From positions 26,544 to 90,543 of the forward strand of contig CALLQB010000010.1 of the NCBI GenBank assembly GCA_938015295.1: DNA of 64,000 nt. Direction: 5' to 3'. Positions 9,097-17,931 of this stretch are shown piece by piece (the first letter of the stretch is position 1; every line of letters begins with the position of its first letter). Under the pieces are notes generated by a model. That model was given only the letters and a program-made list of their open reading frames with translations. It did no database searches and was not told where the DNA came from. Made by a program: the position numbers and the translations under genes. The stretch comes from an uncultured Acidimicrobiales bacterium (lineage in GTDB: Bacteria; Actinomycetota; Acidimicrobiia; Acidimicrobiales; SHLQ01).

Positions 9097-9305
9097 TGAT
9101 CGATCCCGAGAGTTTGGGCGATGTCGAGACCCGCTTTATCCAGCCGTATCAGGCAAACAAGTTTTACGTGTGCCCCGGATGCAACCGTGACATCCCCCCG
9201 GGCATGGGCCACATGGTCGCGGTGCCTGTCGACGCACCCGACCTTCGCCGACACTGGCACCGAGGTTGCTGGAACAATCGCAAAAACCGAAAACGTCGCC
9301 GCTAG
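9096..9305 (+). CDS. Small zinc-ribbon-like actinobacterial protein
   Basis: 69 aa starting at ATG 9096, inside the longer track ORF. Central CPGCNRDIPPGMGHMVAVP and C-terminal RRHWHRGCW supply a CxxC pair and an HxHxxC cluster that could bind one zinc. The tail is very basic (NNRKNRKRRR). Proteins of this shape (a CPGC..HWH..CW core) occur widely in actinobacteria, often mislabelled as ATP/GTP-binding; I see no nucleotide-binding motif. Overlap with the preceding micro-gene suggests a two-gene operon. Confidence 0.72.
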   Translation: MIDPESLGDVETRFIQPYQANKFYVCPGCNRDIPPGMGHMVAVPVDAPDLRRHWHRGCWNNRKNRKRRR

Positions 9306-9321
9306 CTGGATCCAGATCGAT

Positions 9322-9759
9322 CTAGGCGAAGAGCCAAAGAACGATCGGAATCGATACGAAGAACTCGGACACGACGACCATCGCCACCGGTAGCAGCCAA
9401 GAAGCGCTCGTCTGCGGCGCTCCAGCAGGCATTCTGTGGTCGTACACAACTAGGGCGACAACGCTGCCAACGACTGCGTAAACGACAAACGGCACCGCGA
9501 ACAACAACCCGAACCAATCCGAGCACGACTGAAACAGGCAGTGGGAAACCAACAGGAAAAAGACGCCTATCGCGGACACCACGCCGGCGATCAGCGCAGC
9601 GATCACTCCGAAGAATCCAGCCACCAAACCGGGGCTATCATCGACCGCTGGCTGTGGACCTTGACCGTCGGCGAACCCAGTTTGTGGCCTGGCATTCGAC
9701 AGTGAGGTGTGCGACCTCAAGGTTTTTTGCGACGGGGTGTGCTGCGACGAGGTGTTCAT
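9322..9759 (-). CDS. Hypothetical membrane protein, three predicted helices
   Basis: 145 aa. A polar N-terminal tail of about 45 residues (MNTSSQHTPSQKTLR..) precedes three hydrophobic segments: about 46-72 (VAGFFGVIAALIAGVVSAIGVFF), 83-106 (FGLLFAVPFVVYAVVGSVVALVV) and 121-143. No recognised domain. It converges on the zinc-ribbon gene with only 16 bases between the stops. Confidence 0.65.
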   Translation of the reverse strand: MNTSSQHTPSQKTLRSHTSLSNARPQTGFADGQGPQPAVDDSPGLVAGFFGVIAALIAGVVSAIGVFFLLVSHCLFQSCSDWFGLLFAVPFVVYAVVGSVVALVVYDHRMPAGAPQTSASWLLPVAMVVVSEFFVSIPIVLWLFA

Positions 9760-9863
9760 ACCTCAAGTGTGACCCGAGCAAACCAGGCATCGACTAGGGG
9801 TTCACCCCCATTACCGCGTGGGGCACGCCGATCGTGTCACACCGCCATCGTAGGTTTTGGTCA

Positions 9864-10205
9864 ATGGCACGACATATACAACTTGGTGCGTGGGGCGAAG
9901 AAGTCGCCGCCAGGCATTACCAGCGCAACGGGTATGAAATTCTCGACCGCAATTGGCGCTGCGCCGCTGGCGAACTCGACCTCATTGTGCGCAAGGGCCG
10001 CCAAATTGCGATCGTCGAAGTCAAAACTCGACGCACCACAAACTACGGCCATCCACTTGAGGCAGTCACCGAAGACAAGCAGCGCCGAATCCACCGACTC
10101 GCTGCGCAGTGGCGAGCCGCAACGGGCACAAAAGCACGGCGGTTTCGCTACGACGTAGCGGCCGTGGTGGGGAACCGAGTTGAGATTCACCCCGGCGTGT
10201 TCTAG
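9864..10205 (+). CDS. yraN: YraN family endonuclease-like protein (UPF0102)
   Basis: 113 aa from ATG 9864 (the track ORF adds ten residues). Motifs match the family: LGAWGEEVAARHYQRNGYEILDRNWRC, GELDLIVRKGRQIAIVEVKTRR (the PD-(D/E)xK-like core E..D..ExK) and KQRRIHRLAAQW. Function is unestablished; the fold is that of Holliday-junction-resolvase-like nucleases. The gene often sits near rplS and comM in actinobacteria, as here. The ribonuclease HII gene usual in that cluster is absent from this window. Confidence 0.9.
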   Translation: MARHIQLGAWGEEVAARHYQRNGYEILDRNWRCAAGELDLIVRKGRQIAIVEVKTRRTTNYGHPLEAVTEDKQRRIHRLAAQWRAATGTKARRFRYDVAAVVGNRVEIHPGVF

Positions 10206-10258
10206 TCCAGCCCTTGCGAACCCGTCCTTGAAGGCCGGTTCTCGAGGTCGTTCTCCAA

Positions 10259-10287
10259 AGGTCGGGTGCAGCGAGCACCCGTCGACC
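10259..10287. terminator. Hairpin between convergent yraN and rplS
   Basis: The sequence gggtgc-agcga-gcaccc forms a six- to seven-base-pair GC-rich stem, extended by ggtc/gacc with a small bulge. It lies at the tail-to-tail junction of yraN and rplS and could stop transcription from either side, but neither strand has a clear U-tract. Confidence 0.4.
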
Positions 10288-10637
10288 TAGTAGTTGTCGC
10301 GCTTTTCTTTGACCTTGGCTCGCTTACCAACACGATCACGCAGGTAATACAGCTTCGCTCGACGAACATCGCCTCGCACCGCTACTTCGATCTTTTCGAT
10401 GATCGGCGAGTGGACCGGCAGCGTACGCTCGACGCCGACACCAAAGCTGACCTTGCGCACCGTAAACGTTTCGCGGACTCCGCCACCTTGGCGACGAATC
10501 ACCACGCCTTCGAAGAGCTGCGTACGCTCACGGGTACCTTCGACAACGCGAACATGCACCTTCAGTGTGTCGCCGGGCGCAAAGTCGGGTACGTCGTCCC
10601 GCAAGCTCTGCTGGTCGATTGCATCGGTGAGGTTCAT
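10287..10637 (-). CDS. rplS: 50S ribosomal protein L19
   Basis: 116 aa from ATG 10637 ([12 protein letters not shown]), preceded by GGAG at a six-base spacing. The track ORF start 30 codons upstream has no support. The L19 core is intact: [76 protein letters not shown]19 sits at the 30S-50S interface. It is last in the rpsP-khpA-rimM-trmD-rplS series, after a 130-base gap. Confidence 0.97.
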   Translation of the reverse strand: MNLTDAIDQQSLRDDVPDFAPGDTLKVHVRVVEGTRERTQLFEGVVIRRQGGGVRETFTVRKVSFGVGVERTLPVHSPIIEKIEVAVRGDVRRAKLYYLRDRVGKRAKVKEKRDNY

Positions 10638-10767
10638 GACACGCTCCGTGAACGGCGAGTGGTAGGCCAGACATTGGCCAGCAGCCCAGCATAGGCTGCA
10701 CAAACACCGCTGCCATGACTCGGCCAACCAGAAAATGGCCGAAATTGTGGAAAATTGGTCACGTCAT

Positions 10768-11523
10768 TCAACGAGTGACCCCTTGGCCGCGGTCGCCCAA
10801 GAGCCCAAACTCGGCCAAAACCGCCCGATCTTGCTCGCTGAGCCCACCTCGGGCTTCGACAAGGTCGGGCCGTTGCTGTTGCGTTCGCACCAGCGATTGG
10901 GCAAGACGCCATCGCTCGATCAGCGCGTGGTTTCCCGAGCGCAGCACCGCCGGCACTTCAAGACCCCGAAACTCAGCGGGGCGTGTGTACTGCGGATATT
11001 CCAACAACCCGTTTGCGAAGCTTTCTTCGTCAATCGACGCATCGTTGCCAAGAACCCCAGGCAGCAGGCGTGCCGTCGCCTCGATCACCACAAGCGCAGC
11101 GGCCTCGCCGCCAGCAAGCACGACATCGCCAACAGAAATCTCACCGTCGCAAAGTTCGCTCCGAATCCGCTCATCGACTCCCTCGTACCGGCCGCAAAGT
11201 AACGAGAATCCGTCGGTCGCTGCGAGTTCGTGCGCTAGATCCTGATCGAACGTTCGCCCCGCAGGCCCCAGATAATACAGCGGGCGCTTCGGCTCGACAG
11301 CCTCGACCGCCGCAAAGACTGGCCCGGGCATCATCACCATCCCGGCGCCGCCGCCGAAGGGCGCGTCGTCGATTGTGCGGTGCACGTTTGTGGTTTGCGC
11401 ACGAAGGTCGTGAGCCCGCACATCGAGCAACTCGTTGCGAGCGGCCCGACCGAGGATGCTCTCGTTGGTAAAGGTGGTAATCAGCTCCGGAAAGATGCTG
11501 AACACATCAATCTGAAAACTCAC
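10768..11523 (-). CDS. trmD: tRNA (guanine-N1)-methyltransferase TrmD
   Basis: 251 aa. TrmD methylates G37 of tRNAs reading CNN codons, using S-adenosylmethionine bound in a trefoil knot. Visible family motifs: VFSIFPELI, DDAPFGGGAGMVMMPGPVF, LLCGRYEGVDERI, EISVGDVVLAGGEAAALVVIEA and LEYPQYTRPAEFRGLEVPAVLRSGNH. The start overlaps the rimM stop by four bases (ATGA). Confidence 0.97.
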   Translation of the reverse strand: MSFQIDVFSIFPELITTFTNESILGRAARNELLDVRAHDLRAQTTNVHRTIDDAPFGGGAGMVMMPGPVFAAVEAVEPKRPLYYLGPAGRTFDQDLAHELAATDGFSLLCGRYEGVDERIRSELCDGEISVGDVVLAGGEAAALVVIEATARLLPGVLGNDASIDEESFANGLLEYPQYTRPAEFRGLEVPAVLRSGNHALIERWRLAQSLVRTQQQRPDLVEARGGLSEQDRAVLAEFGLLGDRGQGVTR

Positions 11524-12002
11524 TGATCAAAAAGTCCTTCGGGCACGTCGACGACGATGCTTGTTCCCGGCACAAACTCGACGATGAACCGCGCCGGAAT
11601 GAAACCGCCAGCGCTGGTCACGAGAAGATCGCTGGCCGGGTTTTGCTCTACCGATTCGACCACGCCGCGGTTGGTGCCGTCGATTGTGGTGACGGTGCAC
11701 CCAATCAGTTCGTGGACCCAAATCTCGTCTGGGTCGTCAATGGCCTCGGCATACAGCAGCCGCCCCCGCAATTCGTCGGCGTCCTCACGAGAGTTGACTT
11801 CAGCAAACTTCACAATGAAGCGGTCCTGATGGGGTCGAGACGATTCGACAATCAAGGTGTCATCGTCGGCAAACAGCACCGCACCAGCCGCAACCCGTTC
11901 GTCGCGCGACGTCGTTAAAACCACAAGAAGGTCGCCCCGAAGCCCATGGGGCTTCGTGATGCGACCAACTTCGAGTAGCTGTGTGGACTCAGGCCCGCTC
12001 AT
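11520..12002 (-). CDS. rimM: 16S rRNA processing protein RimM
   Basis: 160 aa from ATG 12002; the track uses a TTG four codons upstream, and neither has a convincing SD. The N-terminal RimM domain starts LLEVGRITKPHGLRGDLLV. A PRC-barrel half includes DEIWVHELIGCTVTTIDGTNRGVVESV and ends PARFIVEFVPGTSIVVDVPEGLFD. RimM binds S19 and assists maturation of the 30S head. Coupled to trmD downstream by ATGA, and preceded closely by khpA. Confidence 0.94.
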   Translation of the reverse strand: MSGPESTQLLEVGRITKPHGLRGDLLVVLTTSRDERVAAGAVLFADDDTLIVESSRPHQDRFIVKFAEVNSREDADELRGRLLYAEAIDDPDEIWVHELIGCTVTTIDGTNRGVVESVEQNPASDLLVTSAGGFIPARFIVEFVPGTSIVVDVPEGLFDQ

Positions 12003-12020
12003 CTGGGAGCCCAAGATGCT

Positions 12021-12317
12021 TTAGTCGAGGAATTCGACGTCGACCTCGGCGCCATCGCGCACGGCGGCCGCACGAACGACAGTACGGATTGCGTTGGCGA
12101 CGCGTCCGCGTTTTCCGATTACTCGCCCCATGTCGCCAGGAGCAACGCTCACCTCGAGGGTCGAACGCTCGCCGGAGTTGTTGACGCCAACTTCGACAGC
12201 ATCAGGATCTTCGACGATCGATTTGGTGAGATAGGTCAGCACACTCTGGGCCGTTGCGGCACCAGCAAAATCGTCGGCTACGTCTTCACCGTTGTCTTCT
12301 ACGTTTGCGTCGCTCAT
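12021..12317 (-). CDS. khpA: KH-domain RNA-binding protein KhpA
   Basis: 98 aa. An acidic N-terminal stretch of about 20 residues precedes one KH domain with the canonical GxxG loop in [25 protein letters not shown]. KhpA-type proteins bind RNA, often with KhpB/Jag, and in firmicutes influence cell elongation. The gene lies between rpsP and rimM, its usual actinobacterial place, and its ATG overlaps the rpsP stop (ATGA). Confidence 0.93.
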   Translation of the reverse strand: MSDANVEDNGEDVADDFAGAATAQSVLTYLTKSIVEDPDAVEVGVNNSGERSTLEVSVAPGDMGRVIGKRGRVANAIRTVVRAAAVRDGAEVDVEFLD

Positions 12318-12727
12318 TCTTCTTCACCTGCAGCTTCGGCGGCCGGCGCGGCGGCGGTAGTTTCTTCGGCCGCATCATCTTCAGCAGCCTCAGCTGCTTC
12401 CTCGGCCTTCGCTTGCGCTTTCTTGCTTGGCTTGCTGTCGCCAGCGATGGTGATCGCAGCGGGTGCTGCCTCGCCCGTGTGTGCCTCCCACGCACCGCTA
12501 ATTTTGAGAAGCTTCTCGACGCGTTCGGTGGGCTGGGCGCCGTCGGCGAGCCACTTCACTGCTTTGTCGTTGTCGATCTTGATGACCGAAGGATCTTGAC
12601 GAGGTTCGTAGGTGCCGATGATCTCGATGAACCTTCCATCGCGCGGCGAGCGACCATCGGCCGCTACTACACGGTAGGTCGGTTGTTTCTTCTTGCCCAT
12701 CCGCATGAGTCGGAGCTTGACTGCCAA
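12314..12727 (-). CDS. rpsP: 30S ribosomal protein S16 with acidic C-terminal extension
   Basis: 137 aa from a TTG start ([21 protein letters not shown]), with GGAAG upstream at good spacing; the 16 residues before it in the track ORF are not S16-like. The core is followed from about residue 85 by an Ala/Glu/Lys-rich tail ([18 protein letters not shown]..), longer than the 80-90 residues of most S16 proteins but of a kind common in actinobacteria. Confidence 0.96.
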   Translation of the reverse strand: MAVKLRLMRMGKKKQPTYRVVAADGRSPRDGRFIEIIGTYEPRQDPSVIKIDNDKAVKWLADGAQPTERVEKLLKISGAWEAHTGEAAPAAITIAGDSKPSKKAQAKAEEAAEAAEDDAAEETTAAAPAAEAAGEEE

Positions 12728-12910
12728 GGTTTTCTTCCTTCGTTTGGTGCGACCGAGGTACGAGGTTGGCCACAACCGAGATTGTTTCTGGGGTTTGCCT
12801 GCACACGAATACGACTGCGCGCGTGCACGTTCGTCTAGTGCAACGAAGCTAACAGTCTGCCCGAAGTTGCGCTGAAACCAAGCAACGGGAGCAATAATTT
12901 GTAACGACGA

Positions 12911-14395
12911 CTACTCGTCGGACGCATCCGCAAGGCCAGGTAGGTCAGGAATGCCTGGAAACCCTGGCATGCCTTCGAACTCTTCGAGCCCGGGAAGCGC
13001 AAGTGCCTCCTTGGGGATCTTTGCACCACCCTTGGCAGTGACGCGACCGCCACTCGATCGACCCTTCTTGCCCTTCTTGCCCGACTTTCGCTTACCGCCA
13101 CGCTTCTTGGTGCCAAAGCCACCCATCTGCTTCATCATTTTGCGCATCTGTTTGAACTGGTCGATGAGCTGACTGACTTCCGCTGGCGATGACCCCGACC
13201 CCAGCGCGATGCGGGTGCGGCGCGACCCGTCAATGATTTCGGGCTTGGCCCGTTCCTCAGAGGTCATCGAGTGGATGATGCCCTCGACCTTGCCCACCTC
13301 CTTGTCGCCGATTTCGACGTCGCGTACCTCTTTGGGAACGCCAGGCATCATGCCTAGGAGGTTGCCGATTGGGCCCATCTTCTTGATTTGTTGCATCTGG
13401 TCAAGAAAGTCATCGAGGGTAAATTGGCCATCGAGGAGTTTGGCCGCTGCCTTTTCGGCTTCATCGGCTTCGAAGACCTCTTCAGCCTTTTCGATGAGCG
13501 TGAGCATGTCGCCCATTCCGAGGATGCGCTGGGCAAGCCGGTCGGGATGGAACTGGTCGAAGTCTTCGAGCTTTTCGCCAGTTGAGGCAAAGGCAATCGG
13601 TCGACCGACGACCTCTTTCACCGACAGCGCCGCACCACCACGAGCGTCGCCGTCGAGTTTAGTGAGGATGACACCATCGAGCTCGAGGGTCTGGTGGAAG
13701 CTCTCGGCGACGGTTACTGCGTCCTGGCCAGTCATTGCGTCGACAACTAGGAAGGTATACGTGGGGTTGATGGCCTCGCTGATCTGGCGAACCTCGTCCA
13801 TGAGTTCGGCGTCGATCGCCAACCGACCAGCGGTGTCGCAAATGATCACGTCGCGTCCAAGGGCCTTTGCTTCGATCATGCCTGCGGCGGCGACAGCCAC
13901 CGGATCGCTAGCTTCAGAAAAGACCGGGACGTCGATTTGGCGCCCGAGGGTTCGAAGCTGCTCGACAGCGGCCGGACGCTGGAGGTCGGCACCGACCATG
14001 ATCGGGTTGCGACCCTGCTTCTTGAACCACATGGCCAGCTTTGCCGAGTTGGTGGTTTTTCCCGAGCCCTGAAGCCCGGCCATGAGGATGACGGTCGGCC
14101 CCTTTTGCGCGGGAACAACCTTCATTGTTTCGCCGCCGAGGCTGGCCGTGAGCTCCTCCATCACGATCTTGACGATCTGCTGTGCCGGGTTGAGTGCGCC
14201 GGAAAGCTCTTCGCCAACGGCCCGTTCGCGGATGCGGCTCTGCAGGCTTTTGACTACCTCGAAGTTGACGTCGGCTTCGAGTAGCGCAAGTCGGATCTCG
14301 CGAAGGACTTCGTCGACATCGGCTTCAGAGAGTCGCCCCTTCCCGCGAACCCGCGCAAAAATGCCTTCAAATCGATCAGAGAGCGTCTCGAACAT
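12911..14395 (-). CDS. ffh: Signal recognition particle GTPase Ffh
   Basis: 494 aa. N domain (1-90), G domain with P-loop GLQGSGKTTNSAKLA, DTAGRLAIDAELMDE and TKLDGDARGG, closing loop RILGMGDMLTLIEKAEE, then the Met-rich M domain (QIKKMGPIGNLLGMMPGVP, IIDGSRRTRIALGSGSS, QFKQMRKMMKQMGGF) that binds 4.5S RNA and signal sequences. A strongly basic stretch (KKRGGKRKSGKKGKKGR) and a Gly/Pro-rich acidic tail (FEGMPGFPGIPDLPGL) extend the C-terminus. Partner of FtsY, encoded 0.9 kb upstream on the same strand. Confidence 0.97.
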   Translation of the reverse strand: MFETLSDRFEGIFARVRGKGRLSEADVDEVLREIRLALLEADVNFEVVKSLQSRIRERAVGEELSGALNPAQQIVKIVMEELTASLGGETMKVVPAQKGPTVILMAGLQGSGKTTNSAKLAMWFKKQGRNPIMVGADLQRPAAVEQLRTLGRQIDVPVFSEASDPVAVAAAGMIEAKALGRDVIICDTAGRLAIDAELMDEVRQISEAINPTYTFLVVDAMTGQDAVTVAESFHQTLELDGVILTKLDGDARGGAALSVKEVVGRPIAFASTGEKLEDFDQFHPDRLAQRILGMGDMLTLIEKAEEVFEADEAEKAAAKLLDGQFTLDDFLDQMQQIKKMGPIGNLLGMMPGVPKEVRDVEIGDKEVGKVEGIIHSMTSEERAKPEIIDGSRRTRIALGSGSSPAEVSQLIDQFKQMRKMMKQMGGFGTKKRGGKRKSGKKGKKGRSSGGRVTAKGGAKIPKEALALPGLEEFEGMPGFPGIPDLPGLADASDE

Positions 14396-14503
14396 AGAAC
14401 GTCCAGACTACTGCGATTCGCACAGATCGCTATCCCGGCACCCAAGAAGGGTCAGGCAGCGTCGGATTGGCCTACACCAGACGGCCTGAGAGGGGCAGTT
14501 GAG

Positions 14504-15163
14504 CTAGCGGCCTTCGAGCTTGGCAACAAGCGACGCGAGGTGGTCGACACGACGAGCCAATGCATCGACCCGAGCCTCAAGGGGATCGGCGGCAACATGG
14601 CCTGCGTCGGCGACGGCGTCGGACATCAGCGACCGCTGTCTCCCCGGCTGCGGCGCTGACGAACCTGGCTGGATCGGCGCCAGCCCCGTCGTAGCTGTGG
14701 CAGCTGCCTGACCGCGCTCCTGCGGCTCGGCCGGGGAGCTACCGGGCGAGGCTAAGCCCGCACGTTCACTGCGCATGTTCGCCAGCACATGCTGCACGGT
14801 GGGCCCCTGGTTGCGGAGGAGCGCAAATAACAAATGGATACTGTCGATCTGCGCGCTACCGGCCGCATCGGCCTCGCTAGCCGAATGCCCGATGGCAGCT
14901 TTTGCGTTGTCGGAGAACGAAAGCGAGCCGTCGCCAGCGCCAGCACGGTTGACTTCGCCGCGGCCAGTAGCCGCCGCGACTGCCCGACGGGCGCCATCAA
15001 GGGTCACGCCCTGTCGGCCTAGCGCCTCAGCGCTTGGGCCATCGTCGCGCAACAGACCGAGGAGCAGGTGTTCACTTCGGCACGAACTCTGACCGAAGAA
15101 ACGAGCTTCTTCCTGAGCAAAAGCCAAAACCTGGCGCGTGTTTGGGGTGAACCGCTCGAACAT
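14504..15163 (-). CDS. ClpN-repeat protein without an AAA+ motor
   Basis: 219 aa. Two Clp N-terminal repeats: residues 1-70 (MFERFTPNTRQVLAFAQEEARFFG, SEHLLLGLLRDDGPSAEALG) and about 80-140 (LSFSDNAKAAIGHSASEADAAG, IDSIHLLFALLRNQGPTVQHVL). A Pro/Ala/Gln linker and a C-terminal amphipathic helix (EARVDALARRVDHLASLVAKLEGR), probably a coiled coil, follow. There is no Walker motif, so it cannot be ClpC itself. Such free ClpN proteins may bind Clp substrates or adaptors, by analogy to ClpS-like or ClpC N-domain functions. It sits between ffh and ftsY. Confidence 0.85.
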   Translation of the reverse strand: MFERFTPNTRQVLAFAQEEARFFGQSSCRSEHLLLGLLRDDGPSAEALGRQGVTLDGARRAVAAATGRGEVNRAGAGDGSLSFSDNAKAAIGHSASEADAAGSAQIDSIHLLFALLRNQGPTVQHVLANMRSERAGLASPGSSPAEPQERGQAAATATTGLAPIQPGSSAPQPGRQRSLMSDAVADAGHVAADPLEARVDALARRVDHLASLVAKLEGR

Positions 15164-15270
15164 ACTTCCCGAGAGTACATCGAAAACTTGAGAAATATCG
15201 AATTGTATTGAAAGTTAACGAAGGTTGCCTTGGTGGTCGCTACGAGGCGTTGATCGTCGGAGAAGCCTGG

Positions 15271-16431
15271 CTATTCGACAGCAAGAAGCGCATCGACGAA
15301 TGCATCCGGGTCGAACTCGATCAGATCGTCGGCACCTTCGCCAAGACCCACCAGCTTTACCGGAATGCCGAGCTGCTGGTGAATAGCGACCACGATGCCA
15401 CCCTTGGCCGAGCCATCGAGCTTCGAAAGCACAACTCCGGTGACCTCGACTGCCTCGGTGAACTGCGCCGCCTGGGTCAGCCCGTTTTGGCCGGTCGTGG
15501 CATCGAGTACCAGGAGAACCTCGCTCACTGTGCCCGCACCCTTTTCGGCCACTCGGCGAACCTTGGTGAGCTCTTCCATCAAGTTCGACTTGTTGTGCAG
15601 CCGGCCAGCGGTATCGGCCAGAACAAGGTCTGCACCCCGAGATGCCGCAGACTCGACCGCATCAAAGACAACCGAGCTTGGATCTGCACCTTCGGCGCCT
15701 CGAATAATCGACGCTCCGGCACGGTCCGCCCACATCTCGAGCTGCTCGGCAGCAGCCGCACGAAAGGTGTCGCCAGCAGCGAGCACGAGCGACCGTCCGT
15801 CGGCCATCTCGCGTTTCGCCAGCTTGCCGATGGTGGTCGTCTTTCCCACACCGTTCACGCCAACGAACAACCAGATGCTCGGACTGGTGTCGGCCAACTT
15901 GAGTGTGCGATCGAAACCGGAGAGCCGCGACTTGAGTTCAGCTCGAAGGATCTCAATGACCTCAGCACCCTCGGTGACCTTGTCGGCAGTGGCTTTTTCG
16001 CGCACGGCTGCGAGGACGTCTTGGGTTGTCTGCACACCAACGTCGGCCCGGATCAATGCTTCTTCGAGCTCTTCCCACGTCTGTGCGTCGACACTTCGGC
16101 CGACAATCGAGGTGAGATACCCCGTGAAAGCGCTGCGAGCCTTGGCGAGTCGCTCGCGAAACGTCGGCTTGACGACGGGTTCGTCGACTACCTCGACCTC
16201 TTCGACCTCCGGCTCACCGGGCACGTCAGCCGAAGGGCGCTCGAGTAGGTCGGTTCCGGCCGAAGAACCAGCCGTCTTGTTGTCGCCGACATCAAGAACA
16301 CTTGTTCCCGGCTTTGGTCGTGGTGTTCCCTGAAGAGGTGGCGTAGCTCCGGAGCCACCTCCACGGAAGAAGAAGAGGCCAGCGCCCAAAAGGACGACGG
16401 CGGCGACAGCGATAACGATTATCCAGATCAT
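15271..16431 (-). CDS. ftsY: Signal recognition particle receptor FtsY
   Basis: 386 aa. A true N-terminal membrane helix (MIWIIVIAVAAVVLLGAGLFFF) replaces the amphipathic A domain of E. coli FtsY. An acidic, Pro/Thr-rich linker reaches residue 80, then the NG domain: FVGVNGVGKTTTIGKLA, LAAGDTFRAAAAEQLEMWADRAG, VLADTAGRLHNKSNLMEEL, VLSKLDGSAKGGIVVAI and IGLGEGADDLIEFDP-like closing motif (VGLGEGADDLIEFDPDAFVDALL). It docks ribosome-nascent-chain-SRP complexes at the membrane. Confidence 0.97.
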   Translation of the reverse strand: MIWIIVIAVAAVVLLGAGLFFFRGGGSGATPPLQGTPRPKPGTSVLDVGDNKTAGSSAGTDLLERPSADVPGEPEVEEVEVVDEPVVKPTFRERLAKARSAFTGYLTSIVGRSVDAQTWEELEEALIRADVGVQTTQDVLAAVREKATADKVTEGAEVIEILRAELKSRLSGFDRTLKLADTSPSIWLFVGVNGVGKTTTIGKLAKREMADGRSLVLAAGDTFRAAAAEQLEMWADRAGASIIRGAEGADPSSVVFDAVESAASRGADLVLADTAGRLHNKSNLMEELTKVRRVAEKGAGTVSEVLLVLDATTGQNGLTQAAQFTEAVEVTGVVLSKLDGSAKGGIVVAIHQQLGIPVKLVGLGEGADDLIEFDPDAFVDALLAVE

Positions 16432-16489
16432 GAGTGGCCGAGTCTACCGACCGCCCCTGCGCGTGCGGCCTTCAGCAGCCGCAACGCCG

Positions 16490-17848
16490 CTAGTTCGAGC
16501 CCAACTCCGCTACGAACGTTTGCAGATCGCCGTTTCGGGAGACCACGATCTCCACGCTTTCGCCCGGATTACGGATCTGGATTGCGGCCGCAAGGGCAAA
16601 CGTGCCGTCGACCGGACGTCCGCCAACCTCAACGATGATGTCATCGACCTCGATGCCCGCCAGGTCTGCAGCGCTCTCGGGGTTCACGTCGGTTACCTGC
16701 GCACCAACTGGGTCGGTTACCGAATCGCGCAACACAACCCCGAGAAACCCGGTTTCAAGCGATTCGCCATTCACGATCCGTTCGGCGATCAGCAACATGG
16801 TGTCGCTGGGGACAGCAAAGCCGATACCGACACTGGCGTTCACTCCCCCGGCGGTCCGAATCGACGTGTTCATGCCTATGACGCGGCCCTGGCGGTCGGC
16901 CAGCGCTCCACCCGAGTTGCCCGGGTTGATCGGCGCATCGGTCTGCACCATTGCGACAAGTTTGACCACGCCGCTCAGATTGTTTTCGACCACTCGATCA
17001 ACAGCGGAAACAATTCCGGCCGTGACACTTTGTTCGAGGCCAAAGGGGCTACCGACCGCAACGGCTAGTTGCCCGACCTGCACCGAAGACGATGGTGCGA
17101 AAGTTGCAGGCACGAGAACTGGTTGATCGACTTCGACCACTGCCACGTCGCGGCTCTCGTCGGTGCCAAGGACCGTGCCCGCTACCTCGCGGCCGTCCGA
17201 CAACAACACCGTCACATCAGTAAAATCGCCGACGACGTGAGCGTTGGTTATGAGGCGCGTGCTGGTATACGCCACGCCGGAACCCTCACCAAGGTCGTTC
17301 TGGAGGCCGACAACAGACTGGGCTAGCACTTGAGCAACCGCAGCAACAGGCTCTTCTTGGTCGCCGTCGAGCACAAGGGGCGCAGGAGCCGAAGCCGCAG
17401 GTTCTTCGTCTCGTTCATCATCATCGTCATCAACGAGAACGGCTCCGGTAGACCCGTTCGCCGTGGCAGGTTCGTCGTTTGTTGACTGCTGGCCCAGCCA
17501 ATAACCACCGGCAGTAAGTAGCCCACCGAGGAGAAGTCCGAGCAACAGCGGAAACACCCAACGTCCCCGGCGACGAGGCTCGTGTGGCGCACCGGCCGGC
17601 GTTTGGCTGTCGGGCGAAAAAGCGGCGCCGGGAGCTTGGCCCAGCGGCTGTGGTTGGGGTGATACTGGCGGCGGAGCGGCGGGAAAGGCACCGGGCGCCC
17701 CATACGGCTGACCTACCTGGCCCGGACCTGCTTGTCCCGGCTGGCTGGGCGGGGCGGGCGGCGGTGGCTGCGCCGGGGTCCAGTTTGGACCCGCGGGAGT
17801 CGGTGATCCGCTTCCTGGATTCGGACTGTAAGGGGACGGGTAATCCAT
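16490..17848 (-). CDS. pepD: Membrane-anchored HtrA/PepD-type serine protease with PDZ domain
   Basis: 452 aa. A cytoplasmic Pro/Gln/Gly-rich N-terminus (1-92) precedes one membrane helix (about 96-117, WVFPLLLGLLLGGLLTAGGYW), an acidic linker, and the S1C protease domain with His in LITNAHVVG, Asp in ESRDVAVVEV and Ser in INPGNSGGAL. One PDZ domain ends the protein (GFLGVVLRDSV..AGIEVDDIIVEVGGRPVDG). The protease domain faces outward and should cut misfolded envelope proteins. It follows a response regulator/kinase pair in the same order as mycobacterial mprA-mprB-pepD, so control by that pair is likely. Confidence 0.93.
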   Translation of the reverse strand: MDYPSPYSPNPGSGSPTPAGPNWTPAQPPPPAPPSQPGQAGPGQVGQPYGAPGAFPAAPPPVSPQPQPLGQAPGAAFSPDSQTPAGAPHEPRRRGRWVFPLLLGLLLGGLLTAGGYWLGQQSTNDEPATANGSTGAVLVDDDDDERDEEPAASAPAPLVLDGDQEEPVAAVAQVLAQSVVGLQNDLGEGSGVAYTSTRLITNAHVVGDFTDVTVLLSDGREVAGTVLGTDESRDVAVVEVDQPVLVPATFAPSSSVQVGQLAVAVGSPFGLEQSVTAGIVSAVDRVVENNLSGVVKLVAMVQTDAPINPGNSGGALADRQGRVIGMNTSIRTAGGVNASVGIGFAVPSDTMLLIAERIVNGESLETGFLGVVLRDSVTDPVGAQVTDVNPESAADLAGIEVDDIIVEVGGRPVDGTFALAAAIQIRNPGESVEIVVSRNGDLQTFVAELGSN

Positions 17849-17931
17849 GAGACCAACTCTACGCAGCTATTGCTAAAGGATCGGTAAGGAATGGCAAGTA
17901 CTGAGTCAAGATTGCAAAGAGAAACTTGCGA

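Noticed and set aside
15208-16248. 346-codon plus-strand ORF
   Set aside because: Antisense shadow of ftsY; no recognisable motif.
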